Assembly: GCA_025360615.1 (NCBI GenBank)
Contig: JANYBX010000151.1
Coordinates: 1-45,400 of the forward strand
DNA length: 45,400 nt
Direction: 5' to 3'
From: Opitutia bacterium
Lineage (GTDB): Bacteria; Verrucomicrobiota; Verrucomicrobiia; Opitutales; Opitutaceae
Within the stretch, counting starts at the first letter, position 1, and each line of letters starts with the position of its first letter. Under the pieces are notes generated by a model, which made no database searches, had not been told where the DNA came from, and saw only the letters and a list, made by a program, of their open reading frames with translations. Below are positions 8,650 to 18,037 of this stretch, piece after piece. The position numbers were made by a program, and so were the translations under genes.

Positions 8650-9939
8650 GTGAATTTCGCTCCCGCCATCATTCTCTCCGCCGCCCTCACCGGCCTCTTC
8701 GTCTGGCTCTTTCTGCGCAGCCGCCACGCCGCGCTCGCCGAACGCATCACTACGCGCGAAGAGGAAAACCGCCGCCTCACCTCCGAGCTCGCCCTCCTCC
8801 GCACCGCCCGTGACGAACTCGCCACCCAGCTCACCCGCGCCCAAAGCCACCTCGATGCCGAACGCGCCGCGCACGAGCGCCTCGTCAGCGAATTCAAGGC
8901 CCTTTCCGCCGACGCCCTCCGCGCCAACCGCGCCGACTTTCTCGAACAAGCCAAGCAAACCTTCTCGCACCTCCAGCAACAATCCGCCGGCGACCTCGAC
9001 AAACGTCAGCTCGCCATCGACGCCCTCGTCAAACCCCTCCGCGAGTCCCTCGAAAAAGTTGACGGCAAAATCGCCGACATCGAAAAAGCCCGCGCCACCG
9101 CCTACGGCGCCCTCGCCGAGCAGCTCAAAAATCTCGGCACCGCCCAGCTCCAGCTCCAAGCCGAAGCCGGCAAACTCTCCACCGCCCTCCGCTCCACCTC
9201 CTTCGCCGGCAGCTGGGGCGAACTCCAGCTCCGCCGCGTCGTCGAGATGGCCGACATGCTCCCCTACTGCGATTTTTCCGAACAGGAGACCGCCGCGTCC
9301 GGCGGCTTCCGCGCCGATCTCGTCGTGCGCCTCCCCGGCGGCCAGCGCATCGTCGTCGATGCCAAGGCCCCGCTCGAATCCTACCGCGCCGCCGTCGACA
9401 CCACCGACGAACCCACCCGCGCCGCCCGCCTCGCCGACCACGCGCAAAAAGTCCGCGGCCACATCGATGCCCTCGGCGCGAAAAACTACTGGGAGCAATT
9501 TCAACCCGCGCCCGAGTTCGTCGTCCTCTTTTTGCCCGGCGATCATTTCCTCACCGCCGCGCTCTCCGCCGACTCCAGCCTCATGGACCGCGCCCTCGCC
9601 CGCCGCGTGCTCCTCGCCACGCCCACCACGCTCATCGCCCTCCTCAAGGCCGCCTCCTTCGGCTGGCGCCAGGAAGCCGTCTCGAAAAATGCCGACGAAA
9701 TCAGCGCCCTCGGCCGCCAGCTCTATGACCGCGTCGTCGGCTTCGCCGACAACCTCGACAAAGTCGGCCGCGGCCTCGACACCGCCATGAAAGGCTACAA
9801 CCAAGCCGTCGGCTCCTTTGAAAGCACGTTGATCCCCGGCGCGCGCAAATTCGCCGAACTCGGTGCCAAAGGCGCCAAGGAACTCACACCGCCCGCGGCC
9901 ATCGAAACCGCCGCCCGCGAAATCACCAAGCGCAGTTAA
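8650..9939 (+). CDS. rmuC: DNA recombination protein RmuC
   Basis: GTG start at 8650 (in-frame ORF from 8476); N-terminal TM helix, coiled coil, then GSWGELQLRRVVEMADM, VDAKAPLESYRAAVD, GDHFLTAAL typical of RmuC. Confidence 0.9.
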   Translation: MNFAPAIILSAALTGLFVWLFLRSRHAALAERITTREEENRRLTSELALLRTARDELATQLTRAQSHLDAERAAHERLVSEFKALSADALRANRADFLEQAKQTFSHLQQQSAGDLDKRQLAIDALVKPLRESLEKVDGKIADIEKARATAYGALAEQLKNLGTAQLQLQAEAGKLSTALRSTSFAGSWGELQLRRVVEMADMLPYCDFSEQETAASGGFRADLVVRLPGGQRIVVDAKAPLESYRAAVDTTDEPTRAARLADHAQKVRGHIDALGAKNYWEQFQPAPEFVVLFLPGDHFLTAALSADSSLMDRALARRVLLATPTTLIALLKAASFGWRQEAVSKNADEISALGRQLYDRVVGFADNLDKVGRGLDTAMKGYNQAVGSFESTLIPGARKFAELGAKGAKELTPPAAIETAAREITKRS

Positions 9940-9979
9940 ATCCAGCAGGGCACGTCTCCCGCCCACCCGCCCACGCCCC

Positions 9980-10357
9980 ATGTCCGCCCCACCCCTCAGC
10001 CCACCCTCCATCGCCGGCACCTGGGAACCCATCCGCGCCGAACTCGACGCCGAGCCCGTGCCCGAACTCGTCGTCCGCCAAACCCACGTCGAGCTCACGG
10101 CCGACACCTACGTCGTTTATTTCGGCGGGCAACTCGCCGACCGCGGCACCTACCTTCTCGCCCACGGCGAACCCCACGCCTCGCTCACGCTCCACGGACT
10201 CGAAGGCCCCAACGTCGATCGCACGATCCCCGCCATTTATCAGCTCGCGGGCGACCGCCTCCGCATCTGCTACGGCCTCGACGGCACCCCGCCCACCGCC
10301 TTCGCCACCACCGAAAATTCCCGCCGCTACCTCGTCACCTACCGCCGAAAAATTTAG
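9980..10357 (+). CDS. small conserved protein, possible TIGR03067/lipocalin-like domain
   Basis: 125 aa; IAGTWEPIRAELDAEPVPE...YQLAGDRLRICYGLDGTPPTAF resembles the IxGTWxxxxxExxGxxxP...GxLxxxY pattern. Confidence 0.55.
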   Translation: MSAPPLSPPSIAGTWEPIRAELDAEPVPELVVRQTHVELTADTYVVYFGGQLADRGTYLLAHGEPHASLTLHGLEGPNVDRTIPAIYQLAGDRLRICYGLDGTPPTAFATTENSRRYLVTYRRKI

Positions 10358-10428
10358 CCCGCCGTTCCGCGCGACTTGCCGCTTGCCGCTCCTGCCCGGC
10401 CCGTTTTGCTCGCCCCACGCCGCCCCGC

Positions 10429-13400
10429 ATGTCCGCCCCCGCCCCCGCCACGTTTGAGACGTTCGAGCCCGCCCTTCGCGATCTCGTCGCCCGTTTCTCC
10501 GCCGGAGCCGTCGGCTTTCTCTCGCGCCAATACGACGAGGCGTCGCTCCGGCAGGATTTTTTAAACCCCTTCTTCCGCGCCCTCGGCTGGGATTTGGAAA
10601 ACACCGCCCGGCTCATCCTCAAGCACCGCGAGGTCGAGATCGAGAGCCGCACCCTGATCGCCGGCCGCAAAAAACGCGCCGACTATCTCTTCCGCACCGA
10701 TGGCACCGACCGCTTCGTTTGCGAGGCCAAGAAACCCTCCGAAGCCCTCGGCTCCGCCCACGCCTTCCAGGCCAAGCGCTACGGCTGGAACAAGGAAGTT
10801 CCCCTCGCCCTCCTCACCGACTTCGAGGAACTCTGCCTCTACATCGTCGCCGCCCGTCCCTACCTCGGCGATCCCGTCGAGGTCGGCCTCTGGAAAAAGT
10901 GGCACTACACCGAATATCCCGCCCACGCCCGCGAGATTTGGGATCTGCTTTCCCGCGATGCCATCGCCGGCGGCTCCATCGACCGCCTCCTCGACACGCT
11001 CCCCAAAAAGCCCTCCGGCAAAGGCCGCGCCCGCCAGCTCTGGCTCATCCGCCCCGACCGCTCCCGCGCCCTCGACACCGATTTTCTTAACTTCCTCGAC
11101 GAGTCCCGCCGCACCCTCGGCTCCGATCTCCTCCGCCACAACGTCACCGCCGATCTCCGCGCCAATCCCGCCCGCCTCAACGAGGCCGTCCAATCCATCC
11201 TCGACCGCCTCCTCTTCCTCCGCATCTGCGAAGACCGCGACATCGACACCGGCACCAATCTCCACCTCGAAGTCGAAAACTGGCGCAGCGCCACCGGTCG
11301 CCCCTCGCCCAGCCGCGCCCGCCAGTCCTTCCTCCCCGGCGTTGAAGAGCCGCCTCCGCCCTCCGGCTCGCCCACCCTCTCCACCGATATTCTCTGGCCC
11401 CGTCTCGTCGCCCACTTCCGCGCCCTCGACCGCCGCCCCGCCTCCCACGTCCCCTACTTCAACGGCCACCTCTTCAAGCCCCACTTCACCGAGGAACTCA
11501 CGGTCGGCGACGATTGGCTCGCCACTTTCCTCGACGATCTCAGCAGCGACGAATCGCCCTACCTCTTCGCCGTCATCCCCGTCGAAATCCTCGGCACCAT
11601 CTACGAGCGCTTCCTCGGCAAAGTCATCCGGCCCCACGGCCTCGGCGTCACCATCGAGGAGAAACCCGAGGTCCGCAAAGCCGGCGGCGTTTACTACACC
11701 CCGCGCTACATCGTGGACTACATCGTCGAGCAGACCGTCGGCAAACTCCTCGCCGATCAGCCGCCCGAGCAAACCCTCGCCCTCCGCCTCCTCGATCCCG
11801 CCTGCGGCTCCGGCTCCTTCCTCATCCGCGTCTTCGAGCGCGTCTGCGAGCACTGGCTCGTCTGGCTCACCGCCCATCCCAAGGCGCGCAAAAAAAATCT
11901 CTGCTGGACCGATGCCGCCACCGGCGACGTCCACCTCACCGCCACGCTGAAACGCCGCATCCTCACCGCCAACATCTACGGCGTGGACCTCGACCCCGGC
12001 GCCGTCGAAGTCACCCAGCTCTCGCTCTACCTGAAGATGCTGGAAAACGAAAACCGCAACACCCTCGCCCGCGAACGCGAACTCTTCGCCGACGAAGCCG
12101 AGCCCGCGCTCCTCCCGCCCCTCGCCGCCAACATCAAGTGCGGCAACTCCCTCATCGCCTCCGATTTCTCCCTCGACCCCGACGAACTCGTCCGCGTCCG
12201 CGCCTTCGACTGGGACGTGCAATTCTCCCCCATCATGAAAGCCGGCGGCTTCGACGCCGTCGTCGGCAACCCGCCGTATGGGATGATCGACGATGAGTCC
12301 GTGCAACGCTACGCCTCCCAAAAATATCGCTGCACCGAAGGTCGCTATGATCTTTTCGAGGTCTTTTTCGAGCAGGCCGTGAAGCTCGCAGACCGCCGAC
12401 ACGGAGCGGCCATGTTCATCGTGCCATCACCCGTTCTGAGCAACGTCTACTCGCGCAAACTCCGCCAGCTCTTCCTCCGGGAGGGGCATCTTTCCGAGAT
12501 CACTAACTTTGGCCTCGCGGTCTTCGCCGATCCAACCGTCCACACCTGCATTCTGCGATTCAGTCATCATCGCCCTCCCAAACCCGTCACTGCGATTCGC
12601 TGCCAAGTGAGCGATCCGGCGCAGTTGCGCGGCGGCTTCGACTACACGATTGCCCAGGAAGAGCTGCCACAAGGCGAACACGCGACGTTCGACATTTTTG
12701 TCACGCCCCCGCTCCGTGCCATCTGTAACAAGCTGACCACGGTATCGGCTCCGCTGTCTGAAGTTTGTTTTATCCGGCAGTGCATCAAGACTGGCGATGA
12801 TGAGAAATACGTCGCCTCCGCACCGCACCGAATGTCCGCGCCTTGGAAGCCCAGTCTTCGCGGTCGCTCCATCGATCGCTACGACACAAAAGAGCACGAC
12901 CTCTATCTCAAATATGGCGGCTGGCTCGCGCGCAACTGGCAGAACACATCCTTCTACGAAGTGGCCAAGATTGCCGTCCGTGAAACCGGCAACCGGATCA
13001 CGGCTACGCTCGATGAAGCCGACCGTTATTTCCTCAGTTCGCTCTACGCAGTCTACCCAAAAAATCCGGATGCCGCTCCTTCGCTTCGGTTCCTGCTCGC
13101 GATTATCAACAGCCGGCTTGCGAGTTGGTTTGTGCGGCTCATCGCCTATGGCCTGACCGAAGGTGCATTCACAAAGATTCGCACGAATCAATTTGGTCGC
13201 CTCCCGATCCCGCGACTCGACCTAGAAAATAAATCCGACCGCGCCCGCCATGACCGCCTCGTCGCCCTCGTCGAAAAGATGCTCGCCCTCACTCCCAAGC
13301 TCCGCGCCGCTACCGGCGAGCAGGAGCGCGCCACCCTCCAAAACGCCGTCACCGCCACCGACCACCAGATCGATCGACTCGTCTATGAACTCTACGATCT

Positions 13401-13446
13401 CACCCCGGAAGAAATCGCCCTCGTCGAAAACGCCTCCCGCCCCTGA
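10429..13446 (+). CDS. single-chain restriction-modification enzyme / N6-adenine DNA methylase (type IIG-like)
   Basis: 1005 aa; N-terminal ADYLF...FVCEAKKP nuclease-like motif; LLDPACGSGSFL (SAM motif I); FDAVVGNPPYG (NPPY motif IV); C-terminal specificity-like region. Confidence 0.9.
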   Translation: MSAPAPATFETFEPALRDLVARFSAGAVGFLSRQYDEASLRQDFLNPFFRALGWDLENTARLILKHREVEIESRTLIAGRKKRADYLFRTDGTDRFVCEAKKPSEALGSAHAFQAKRYGWNKEVPLALLTDFEELCLYIVAARPYLGDPVEVGLWKKWHYTEYPAHAREIWDLLSRDAIAGGSIDRLLDTLPKKPSGKGRARQLWLIRPDRSRALDTDFLNFLDESRRTLGSDLLRHNVTADLRANPARLNEAVQSILDRLLFLRICEDRDIDTGTNLHLEVENWRSATGRPSPSRARQSFLPGVEEPPPPSGSPTLSTDILWPRLVAHFRALDRRPASHVPYFNGHLFKPHFTEELTVGDDWLATFLDDLSSDESPYLFAVIPVEILGTIYERFLGKVIRPHGLGVTIEEKPEVRKAGGVYYTPRYIVDYIVEQTVGKLLADQPPEQTLALRLLDPACGSGSFLIRVFERVCEHWLVWLTAHPKARKKNLCWTDAATGDVHLTATLKRRILTANIYGVDLDPGAVEVTQLSLYLKMLENENRNTLARERELFADEAEPALLPPLAANIKCGNSLIASDFSLDPDELVRVRAFDWDVQFSPIMKAGGFDAVVGNPPYGMIDDESVQRYASQKYRCTEGRYDLFEVFFEQAVKLADRRHGAAMFIVPSPVLSNVYSRKLRQLFLREGHLSEITNFGLAVFADPTVHTCILRFSHHRPPKPVTAIRCQVSDPAQLRGGFDYTIAQEELPQGEHATFDIFVTPPLRAICNKLTTVSAPLSEVCFIRQCIKTGDDEKYVASAPHRMSAPWKPSLRGRSIDRYDTKEHDLYLKYGGWLARNWQNTSFYEVAKIAVRETGNRITATLDEADRYFLSSLYAVYPKNPDAAPSLRFLLAIINSRLASWFVRLIAYGLTEGAFTKIRTNQFGRLPIPRLDLENKSDRARHDRLVALVEKMLALTPKLRAATGEQERATLQNAVTATDHQIDRLVYELYDLTPEEIALVENASRP

Positions 13447-13807
13447 AGCCCGCCGCGCCGCGCTCGCCCGGGCGGCCCGCGCCGCGCTCCCGCCCGGCCT
13501 CGAGCGCGATACCATCCTCCTGCCCTGGGCCATCGGCGAAAGTGTCGTGATGGAGGCCGCCCAGTTTCTCCACGTCGCCCTGCCCGAGGAATACATCGAC
13601 CGCCTCGCCGCGAAGGCCGACCGCGTTTACCTGCACCGGCGCGGCAGCCGCTTCTGGCGGCAGATGCGCGCCCGCGGCCACGCCGGCCGCGACGCCCTCT
13701 ACATGTTCATGCGCCACTGGCTCAGCGGCCTGCTCCAGCGCGAGCGCCCCGCCCTCTTCCGCCGCCTCCCTGTCTGCTTCCACCTCGGTCGCCGGCTGCC
13801 CCGTTGA
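13385..13807 (+). CDS. hypothetical protein
   Basis: In-frame ATG at 13385 inside ORF 13250..13807; ERDTILLPWAIGESVVMEAAQFLHVALPEEYIDRL looks like a real globular protein; exact start uncertain, overlaps the R-M gene. Confidence 0.5.
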   Translation: MNSTISPRKKSPSSKTPPAPEARRAALARAARAALPPGLERDTILLPWAIGESVVMEAAQFLHVALPEEYIDRLAAKADRVYLHRRGSRFWRQMRARGHAGRDALYMFMRHWLSGLLQRERPALFRRLPVCFHLGRRLPR

Positions 13808-13820
13808 AATCCCAACATGC

Positions 13821-13849
13821 GCCGGATGCCGTCCGGCCTTTTATTTTTG
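13821..13849 (+). terminator. putative Rho-independent terminator
   Basis: GCCGGA-tgccg-TCCGGC followed by CTTTTATTTTT just after the stop at 13807. Confidence 0.55.
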
Positions 13850-14031
13850 CGGCCTCCATCCACCCAGACACGAAGACCCCGAGAGGAGAATTCCCGAAAT
13901 CGCGGAGCCGTCGTGTCACCCTGCCATTGAACTCTCGCAGCCGGAGCGGATTCCCGCCCGTGCGGCGCCCGAGACGATTCCTGCGGCTATCTTTGTTGCA
14001 ACGCCCCTCGCCCCAACCACGCTCCGCTTCG

Positions 14032-14430
14032 ATGAAAACGACCACAAATATCCTCCGTATCGTTTCGGGCTTTTTCGCCCTCGTTTCACTCTCGCTGACC
14101 ACGCACGCCATGCCCCGCGATAATGCCGCCAGCACCGTCGAGACCGACTTGAAGGCATCCTCTTCCCGGCAAAATCCCCTCCGCATCACGAGCTCGCAGG
14201 AGCGTCTGAAAGACACGTTTCTGACCGACGTCTCGATGAAAGTGTCCTGCCAGATTTCCGCCGCAGGCACCGTCGAATCCGTCAACGTCATCCGCCGCGG
14301 ACGCGATCGTGAGCTCAACGCCTCCATGCTCACGTCCCTGAAGCAGCAAAACTTCTCCCCCGTCTACGTCAAAGGCGTCGCTGTCGCGCACGAGGAAGTT
14401 CTCACCCTCACGCCGGCCGACAAAATCTAA
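14032..14430 (+). CDS. secreted protein with TonB C-terminal-like domain
   Basis: 132 aa from ATG 14032; signal peptide MKTTTNILRIVSGFFALVSLSLTTHA; SCQISAAGTVESVNVIRRGRDRELNASMLTSLKQQNFSP. Confidence 0.6.
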   Translation: MKTTTNILRIVSGFFALVSLSLTTHAMPRDNAASTVETDLKASSSRQNPLRITSSQERLKDTFLTDVSMKVSCQISAAGTVESVNVIRRGRDRELNASMLTSLKQQNFSPVYVKGVAVAHEEVLTLTPADKI

Positions 14431-14452
14431 AAAGGCCCGCCCACTCTCCCGG

Positions 14453-14489
14453 AAAAATCCCGGTGCCAGCCATGGCGCCGGGATTTTTT
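14453..14489 (+). terminator. Rho-independent terminator
   Basis: AAAAATCCCGGTGCC-agccat-GGCGCCGGGATTTTTT hairpin with flanking A and T tracts, 23 bp after the stop at 14430. Confidence 0.75.
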
Positions 14490-14556
14490 ATGCCCGTCTC
14501 GATCGAACCGGATCACCCGCGATTGCCAGTCGGGCAGCCATCCGAATCATTCAGGC

Positions 14557-15378
14557 ATGCAGCTCAGCGGCCTCTTCCTTTATCCCGTCAAATCTCTCGG
14601 CGGCTTCGCTGTCTCCAGTGCCACCGTCGACGCCCTCGGCCTCGTCGGCGACCGCCGCTTCCTCGTCATCGACGAATCCGGCCGCTTCCTCACCCAGCGC
14701 GCACTCCCGCGCATGGCCCTCATCGCCACCGCGCTCACCGCCGACGCACTCACGCTCTCCACTTCCGCCACGGGCTCGATCACCGTGCCCCGCGCTTCCG
14801 ATCCCTCGGCCCCGCTCCGTGCCGTCAACGTTTGGAAAAGCGAAAACCTCCTCGCCGAGGACTGCGGCGACGCAGCCGCCGCTTTTCTCTCCCACTTCCT
14901 CGGCACAAGCTGCCGCCTCGTCCGCATCGGTGAAAAATTTTTCCGCCCCATCCTGAAACCCACCGCGTTGGCCGGCGACATCGTCACCTTCGCCGACGCC
15001 TATCCCTTCCTCATCGTCAGCGAAGCCTCTCTCGCCGATCTCAACGACCGCCTCGTCGCCCGCGACGAAGAGGCGCTGCCGATGAACCGCTTCCGCCCCA
15101 ACCTCGTCATCACCGGCGCGCCCGCCTTTGCCGAAGACACTTGGCCGCGCCTCCGCATCGGCGAAATCATCTTCCGTGCCGGCGGTCCCTGCGTCCGCTG
15201 CCCCATCACCACCACCGACCAGCTCACCGCCGAGCGCGGCAAGGAACCCCTCCGCACGCTCGCCTCCTACCGTCGCGACGCCATCAATTCCACCGACGTC
15301 AATTTCGGCCAAAACCTCATCCACGAAACCAAGTCCGGCGTGATCCGACTCGGTGATGCGGTGGAAATTCCGAGGTAG
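14557..15378 (+). CDS. MOSC domain protein
   Basis: 273 aa; LSGLFLYPVKSLGGFAVSSATVDALGLVGDRRFLVID and MNRFRPNLVITGAPAFAEDTW, GPCVRCPITTTD are MOSC_N/MOSC signatures. Confidence 0.9.
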   Translation: MQLSGLFLYPVKSLGGFAVSSATVDALGLVGDRRFLVIDESGRFLTQRALPRMALIATALTADALTLSTSATGSITVPRASDPSAPLRAVNVWKSENLLAEDCGDAAAAFLSHFLGTSCRLVRIGEKFFRPILKPTALAGDIVTFADAYPFLIVSEASLADLNDRLVARDEEALPMNRFRPNLVITGAPAFAEDTWPRLRIGEIIFRAGGPCVRCPITTTDQLTAERGKEPLRTLASYRRDAINSTDVNFGQNLIHETKSGVIRLGDAVEIPR

Positions 15379-15468
15379 GGCGGGTTATCCCTAACCCGCC
15401 GCGTTTGGCTCCGCGCTCGTTTCGTCGCGGGCCACACCGCTTCGGCGGGTAAGGATAACCCGCCCTAC
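15375..15468. repeat. inverted pair of GTAG-headed REP-like hairpins
   Basis: GTAGGGCGGGTTATCCCTAACCCGCC (15375-15400) and the reverse-oriented GGCGGGTAAGGATAACCCGCCCTAC (15444-15468). Confidence 0.65.
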
Positions 15469-15514
15469 CCGCGCACTCTGTCGCGGCGTCCACAACCCTT
15501 ACACTTACGCCCGT

Positions 15515-15910
15515 CTACTCCTCCCCGCCGACCCGCCCGCGCCGCGACTTGTGTTTCGCGCGATGCTTCTTCGCCTGGATCATCCGCAATTTTTGCCCGC
15601 GTGATTTTTGCCGCGTCCTCCGCCGCTCCGCCTCGCGCACGGATACCACCGCCTGCGCCGCGCGCCGTCGCTGTTCGCTTAATTTTTCGACCAGTTCCGC
15701 CCACGCCAGCTCGCGATTCGCCGTCTGCGAACGCTCCCGCTGGCAACGCACTTCCGTTCCCGTCGGCCCGTGCCGCAGCCACACCGTGCTGCTCGTCTTG
15801 TTGATTTTCTGCCCGCCCGGCCCCGCCCCTCGGACGAACTTCTCCTCCACGTCGCCGAGGCGCACGCCGAGGGCCGCCAGCTTTTCGGAGATTTGGGATG
15901 GCAAGGTCAT
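15515..15910 (-). CDS. peptide chain release factor-like protein (RF-1 domain, GGQ)
   Basis: 131 aa; EKFVRGAGPGGQKINKTSSTVWLRH then basic C-terminal tail. Confidence 0.88.
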   Translation of the reverse strand: MTLPSQISEKLAALGVRLGDVEEKFVRGAGPGGQKINKTSSTVWLRHGPTGTEVRCQRERSQTANRELAWAELVEKLSEQRRRAAQAVVSVREAERRRTRQKSRGQKLRMIQAKKHRAKHKSRRGRVGGEE

Positions 15911-16008
15911 GGCCGCGCGGTTTGTTCTCTGAAACTCTTTTCTGTTCGCCGAGTCAAACCCGCCTCCTCGTTCCCACTCCGCCTCCCGTCTTCACCCCCT
16001 CTTTCGCC

Positions 16009-16968
16009 ATGCTCACCGGCCCTGCCTGGACCCAGAAACTCCGCACCGAAATCGCCAAGGCCGTCATCGGCCAGGACGCCGTCGTCGAGCGCCTCCTCGT
16101 CGCGCTCCTCGCCAACGGCCATGTCCTTCTCGAAGGCATGCCCGGCCTCGCGAAAACCCTCCTCGTCAAGTCGCTCGGCACCGCCCTCGGCGTCCAGTTC
16201 GAACGCGTGCAATTCACGCCCGACCTGCTCCCGAGCGACGTCGTCGGCACGATGATTTTTCAACCGAAGACCGGCGAGTTTACCGCCCATCGTGGCCCCG
16301 TTTTCGCCAACCTCGTCCTCGCCGACGAAATCAACCGCGCACCCGCCAAGGTCCAGAGCGCCCTCCTCGAGGCCATGCAGGAACGCCAGGTCACCATCGG
16401 CGGCCAGACGCATCCTCTGCCCAAGCCTTTCTTCGTGATGGCCACTCAAAATCCCGTCGAGCAGGAAGGCACCTACCCGCTCCCCGAGGCGCAGACCGAC
16501 CGTTTTCTCTTTAAGCTCATCGTCGATTATCCCACCGCCGAGGAGGAATCCACGATGATGCTCCGCTGGGGTCAGGTCACGAAACAGCCCGCGCTCATTC
16601 CCGCCTCCAGCGGTGAGGAGCTCCTCGCCCTCCGCGCCGAGGTGGATCGCATCCACGTCGCCCCGGCCGTGCACAACTACATTCTCGCCCTCGTCCGCGC
16701 CACGCGCGCGCTAACCGAAGGCCCGGTCGCGAAACGCCACCTTACCTTCGGCGCTTCGCCCCGCGCCTCGCTCGCACTCTATCAATCCGGCCGCGCCCTC
16801 GCCTGGCTGCGCGGGCAGGATTACGTTTCCCCCGCGCTCATTCAGGAGCTCGCCCCCGATGTTCTCCGCCACCGCATCGGCCTCACCTACGAAGCCGAGG
16901 CTCAGGAAATCACCGCCGACATCCTCATCGCCAAAGTCATCAAGACGACCCCCGTCCCCTCCGTCTGA
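16009..16968 (+). CDS. MoxR family AAA ATPase
   Basis: ATG at 16009 inside ORF 15898..16968; VIGQDAVVERLLVALLANGHVLLEGMPGLAKTLLVKSL, ADEINRAPAKVQSALLEAMQERQVTIGG, ATQNPVEQEGTYPLPEAQTDRF. Confidence 0.95.
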   Translation: MLTGPAWTQKLRTEIAKAVIGQDAVVERLLVALLANGHVLLEGMPGLAKTLLVKSLGTALGVQFERVQFTPDLLPSDVVGTMIFQPKTGEFTAHRGPVFANLVLADEINRAPAKVQSALLEAMQERQVTIGGQTHPLPKPFFVMATQNPVEQEGTYPLPEAQTDRFLFKLIVDYPTAEEESTMMLRWGQVTKQPALIPASSGEELLALRAEVDRIHVAPAVHNYILALVRATRALTEGPVAKRHLTFGASPRASLALYQSGRALAWLRGQDYVSPALIQELAPDVLRHRIGLTYEAEAQEITADILIAKVIKTTPVPSV

Positions 16969-16984
16969 TTTCGATTCGTCGCGC

Positions 16985-17896
16985 ATGATTCCCGCCGTGG
17001 AAAATCAGGAAGCCAAAATGGAAAACCCGCTCGCGCTCCTGCGCCAGCTGGAGTGGCGCGTGCGCCACGCCGTCGAAAACGTGCTCAGCGGCGAATATCG
17101 CTCCGCCTTTCGCGGCCGCGGCATGGAGTTCGACCAAGTCGTCAAATACACGTTCGGCGACGACGTCCGCGACATCGACTGGAACGTCACCGCGCGCCTC
17201 GGCGAACCCTACCGCAAAAAATTCGTCGAGGAACGCGAGGTCACGCTCCTCGTCGTTTTTGAAGACACGCCCAGCCTCCAGTTCGGCTCCGGCGCGCAGT
17301 CGAAACGTGAGGCTCTCCTCGAACTCGCCGGCCTCGTCATGCTCCTCGGCGCCGTCAACCGCGACCGCGTCGGCTTCGTCCACGTCGCGCCTGGCGGCCA
17401 TCTTTTCCGCGAACCTGTTCGCGGGCGCGGCGCGATTCTCCACGCCGCCGCCACGCTCCTCGCCCGCCCCGCGCCCGCCCCGGCCGACTCCGCTCCACTC
17501 GACATCCCGTGGCGCCTCCTCGCGCGCGCCGCGCCGAAACACAGCGTTCTCCTCTGGCTCGGCGATTTCGCCCCGCGCCCCGTGCCCGATGGCTGGAACG
17601 TCCTCGCGCGCCGCTATCAGGCGATGGGCTTCCGCGTCGACGATCCGTGGGAACGCGAACTCCCCGCGCGCGGCGCCTTTGCCGCCTACGATCCCGCCGC
17701 CGGCCGTCTCGTCACCCTCGAAAATTCCGCCGCCGAACGCGCCGCCCACGCCGCCTGGCGCACCGAGCGCGAGCAGGCGTGGACCGCGCTTTTCCCCAAT
17801 CTCCTGAGTCGCCTCGTCGTGGGCACCGAGGAAAACCGCCTCGACGCGCTCGTGCGTTTTTTCCAAGCCCGCATGAGAGCCGGCTCGATCCGCTGA
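16985..17896 (+). CDS. DUF58 domain protein
   Basis: ATG at 16985 in ORF 16859..17896; GEYRSAFRGRGMEFDQVVKYTFGDDVRDIDWNVTARLGEPYRKKFVEERE is a DUF58 hallmark. Confidence 0.92.
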   Translation: MIPAVENQEAKMENPLALLRQLEWRVRHAVENVLSGEYRSAFRGRGMEFDQVVKYTFGDDVRDIDWNVTARLGEPYRKKFVEEREVTLLVVFEDTPSLQFGSGAQSKREALLELAGLVMLLGAVNRDRVGFVHVAPGGHLFREPVRGRGAILHAAATLLARPAPAPADSAPLDIPWRLLARAAPKHSVLLWLGDFAPRPVPDGWNVLARRYQAMGFRVDDPWERELPARGAFAAYDPAAGRLVTLENSAAERAAHAAWRTEREQAWTALFPNLLSRLVVGTEENRLDALVRFFQARMRAGSIR

Positions 17897-17909
17897 GAAA
17901 TTCCAAACG

Positions 17910-18019
17910 CCAATGTTCAAAGGCCAAAGAAATCCCAAACCGCAAAATCCCGGACCCCAGCGTCCGGACTGCTTTGGATTTTCCCTGCCGTTGAAATTTC
18001 TTTGGCCTTTGAACATTGG
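17910..18019. repeat. long inverted repeat with 24-bp perfect arms
   Basis: CCAATGTTCAAAGGCCAAAGAAAT (17910-17933) and exact reverse complement ATTTCTTTGGCCTTTGAACATTGG (17996-18019), enclosing a CCGGACcccagcGTCCGG inner hairpin. Confidence 0.8.
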
Positions 18020-18037
18020 CCTTTGTGATTTTCCCCG

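Noticed and set aside
8635-10107. 490-aa antisense ORF over rmuC
   Set aside because: Glycine/alanine/glutamate-rich shadow of a GC3-rich gene, no recognisable domain; rmuC on the other strand is clear.
10561-12402. 613-aa antisense ORF over the R-M gene
   Set aside because: Low-complexity shadow ORF (GAEEVGA-type) caused by C-rich third positions; used only as indirect evidence for the composition break.
10429-13807. Multi-gene phage-defence island (e.g. BREX/DISARM)
   Set aside because: Only one methylase/nuclease polypeptide is present; neighbours are rmuC, a lipocalin-like protein and housekeeping-type genes.
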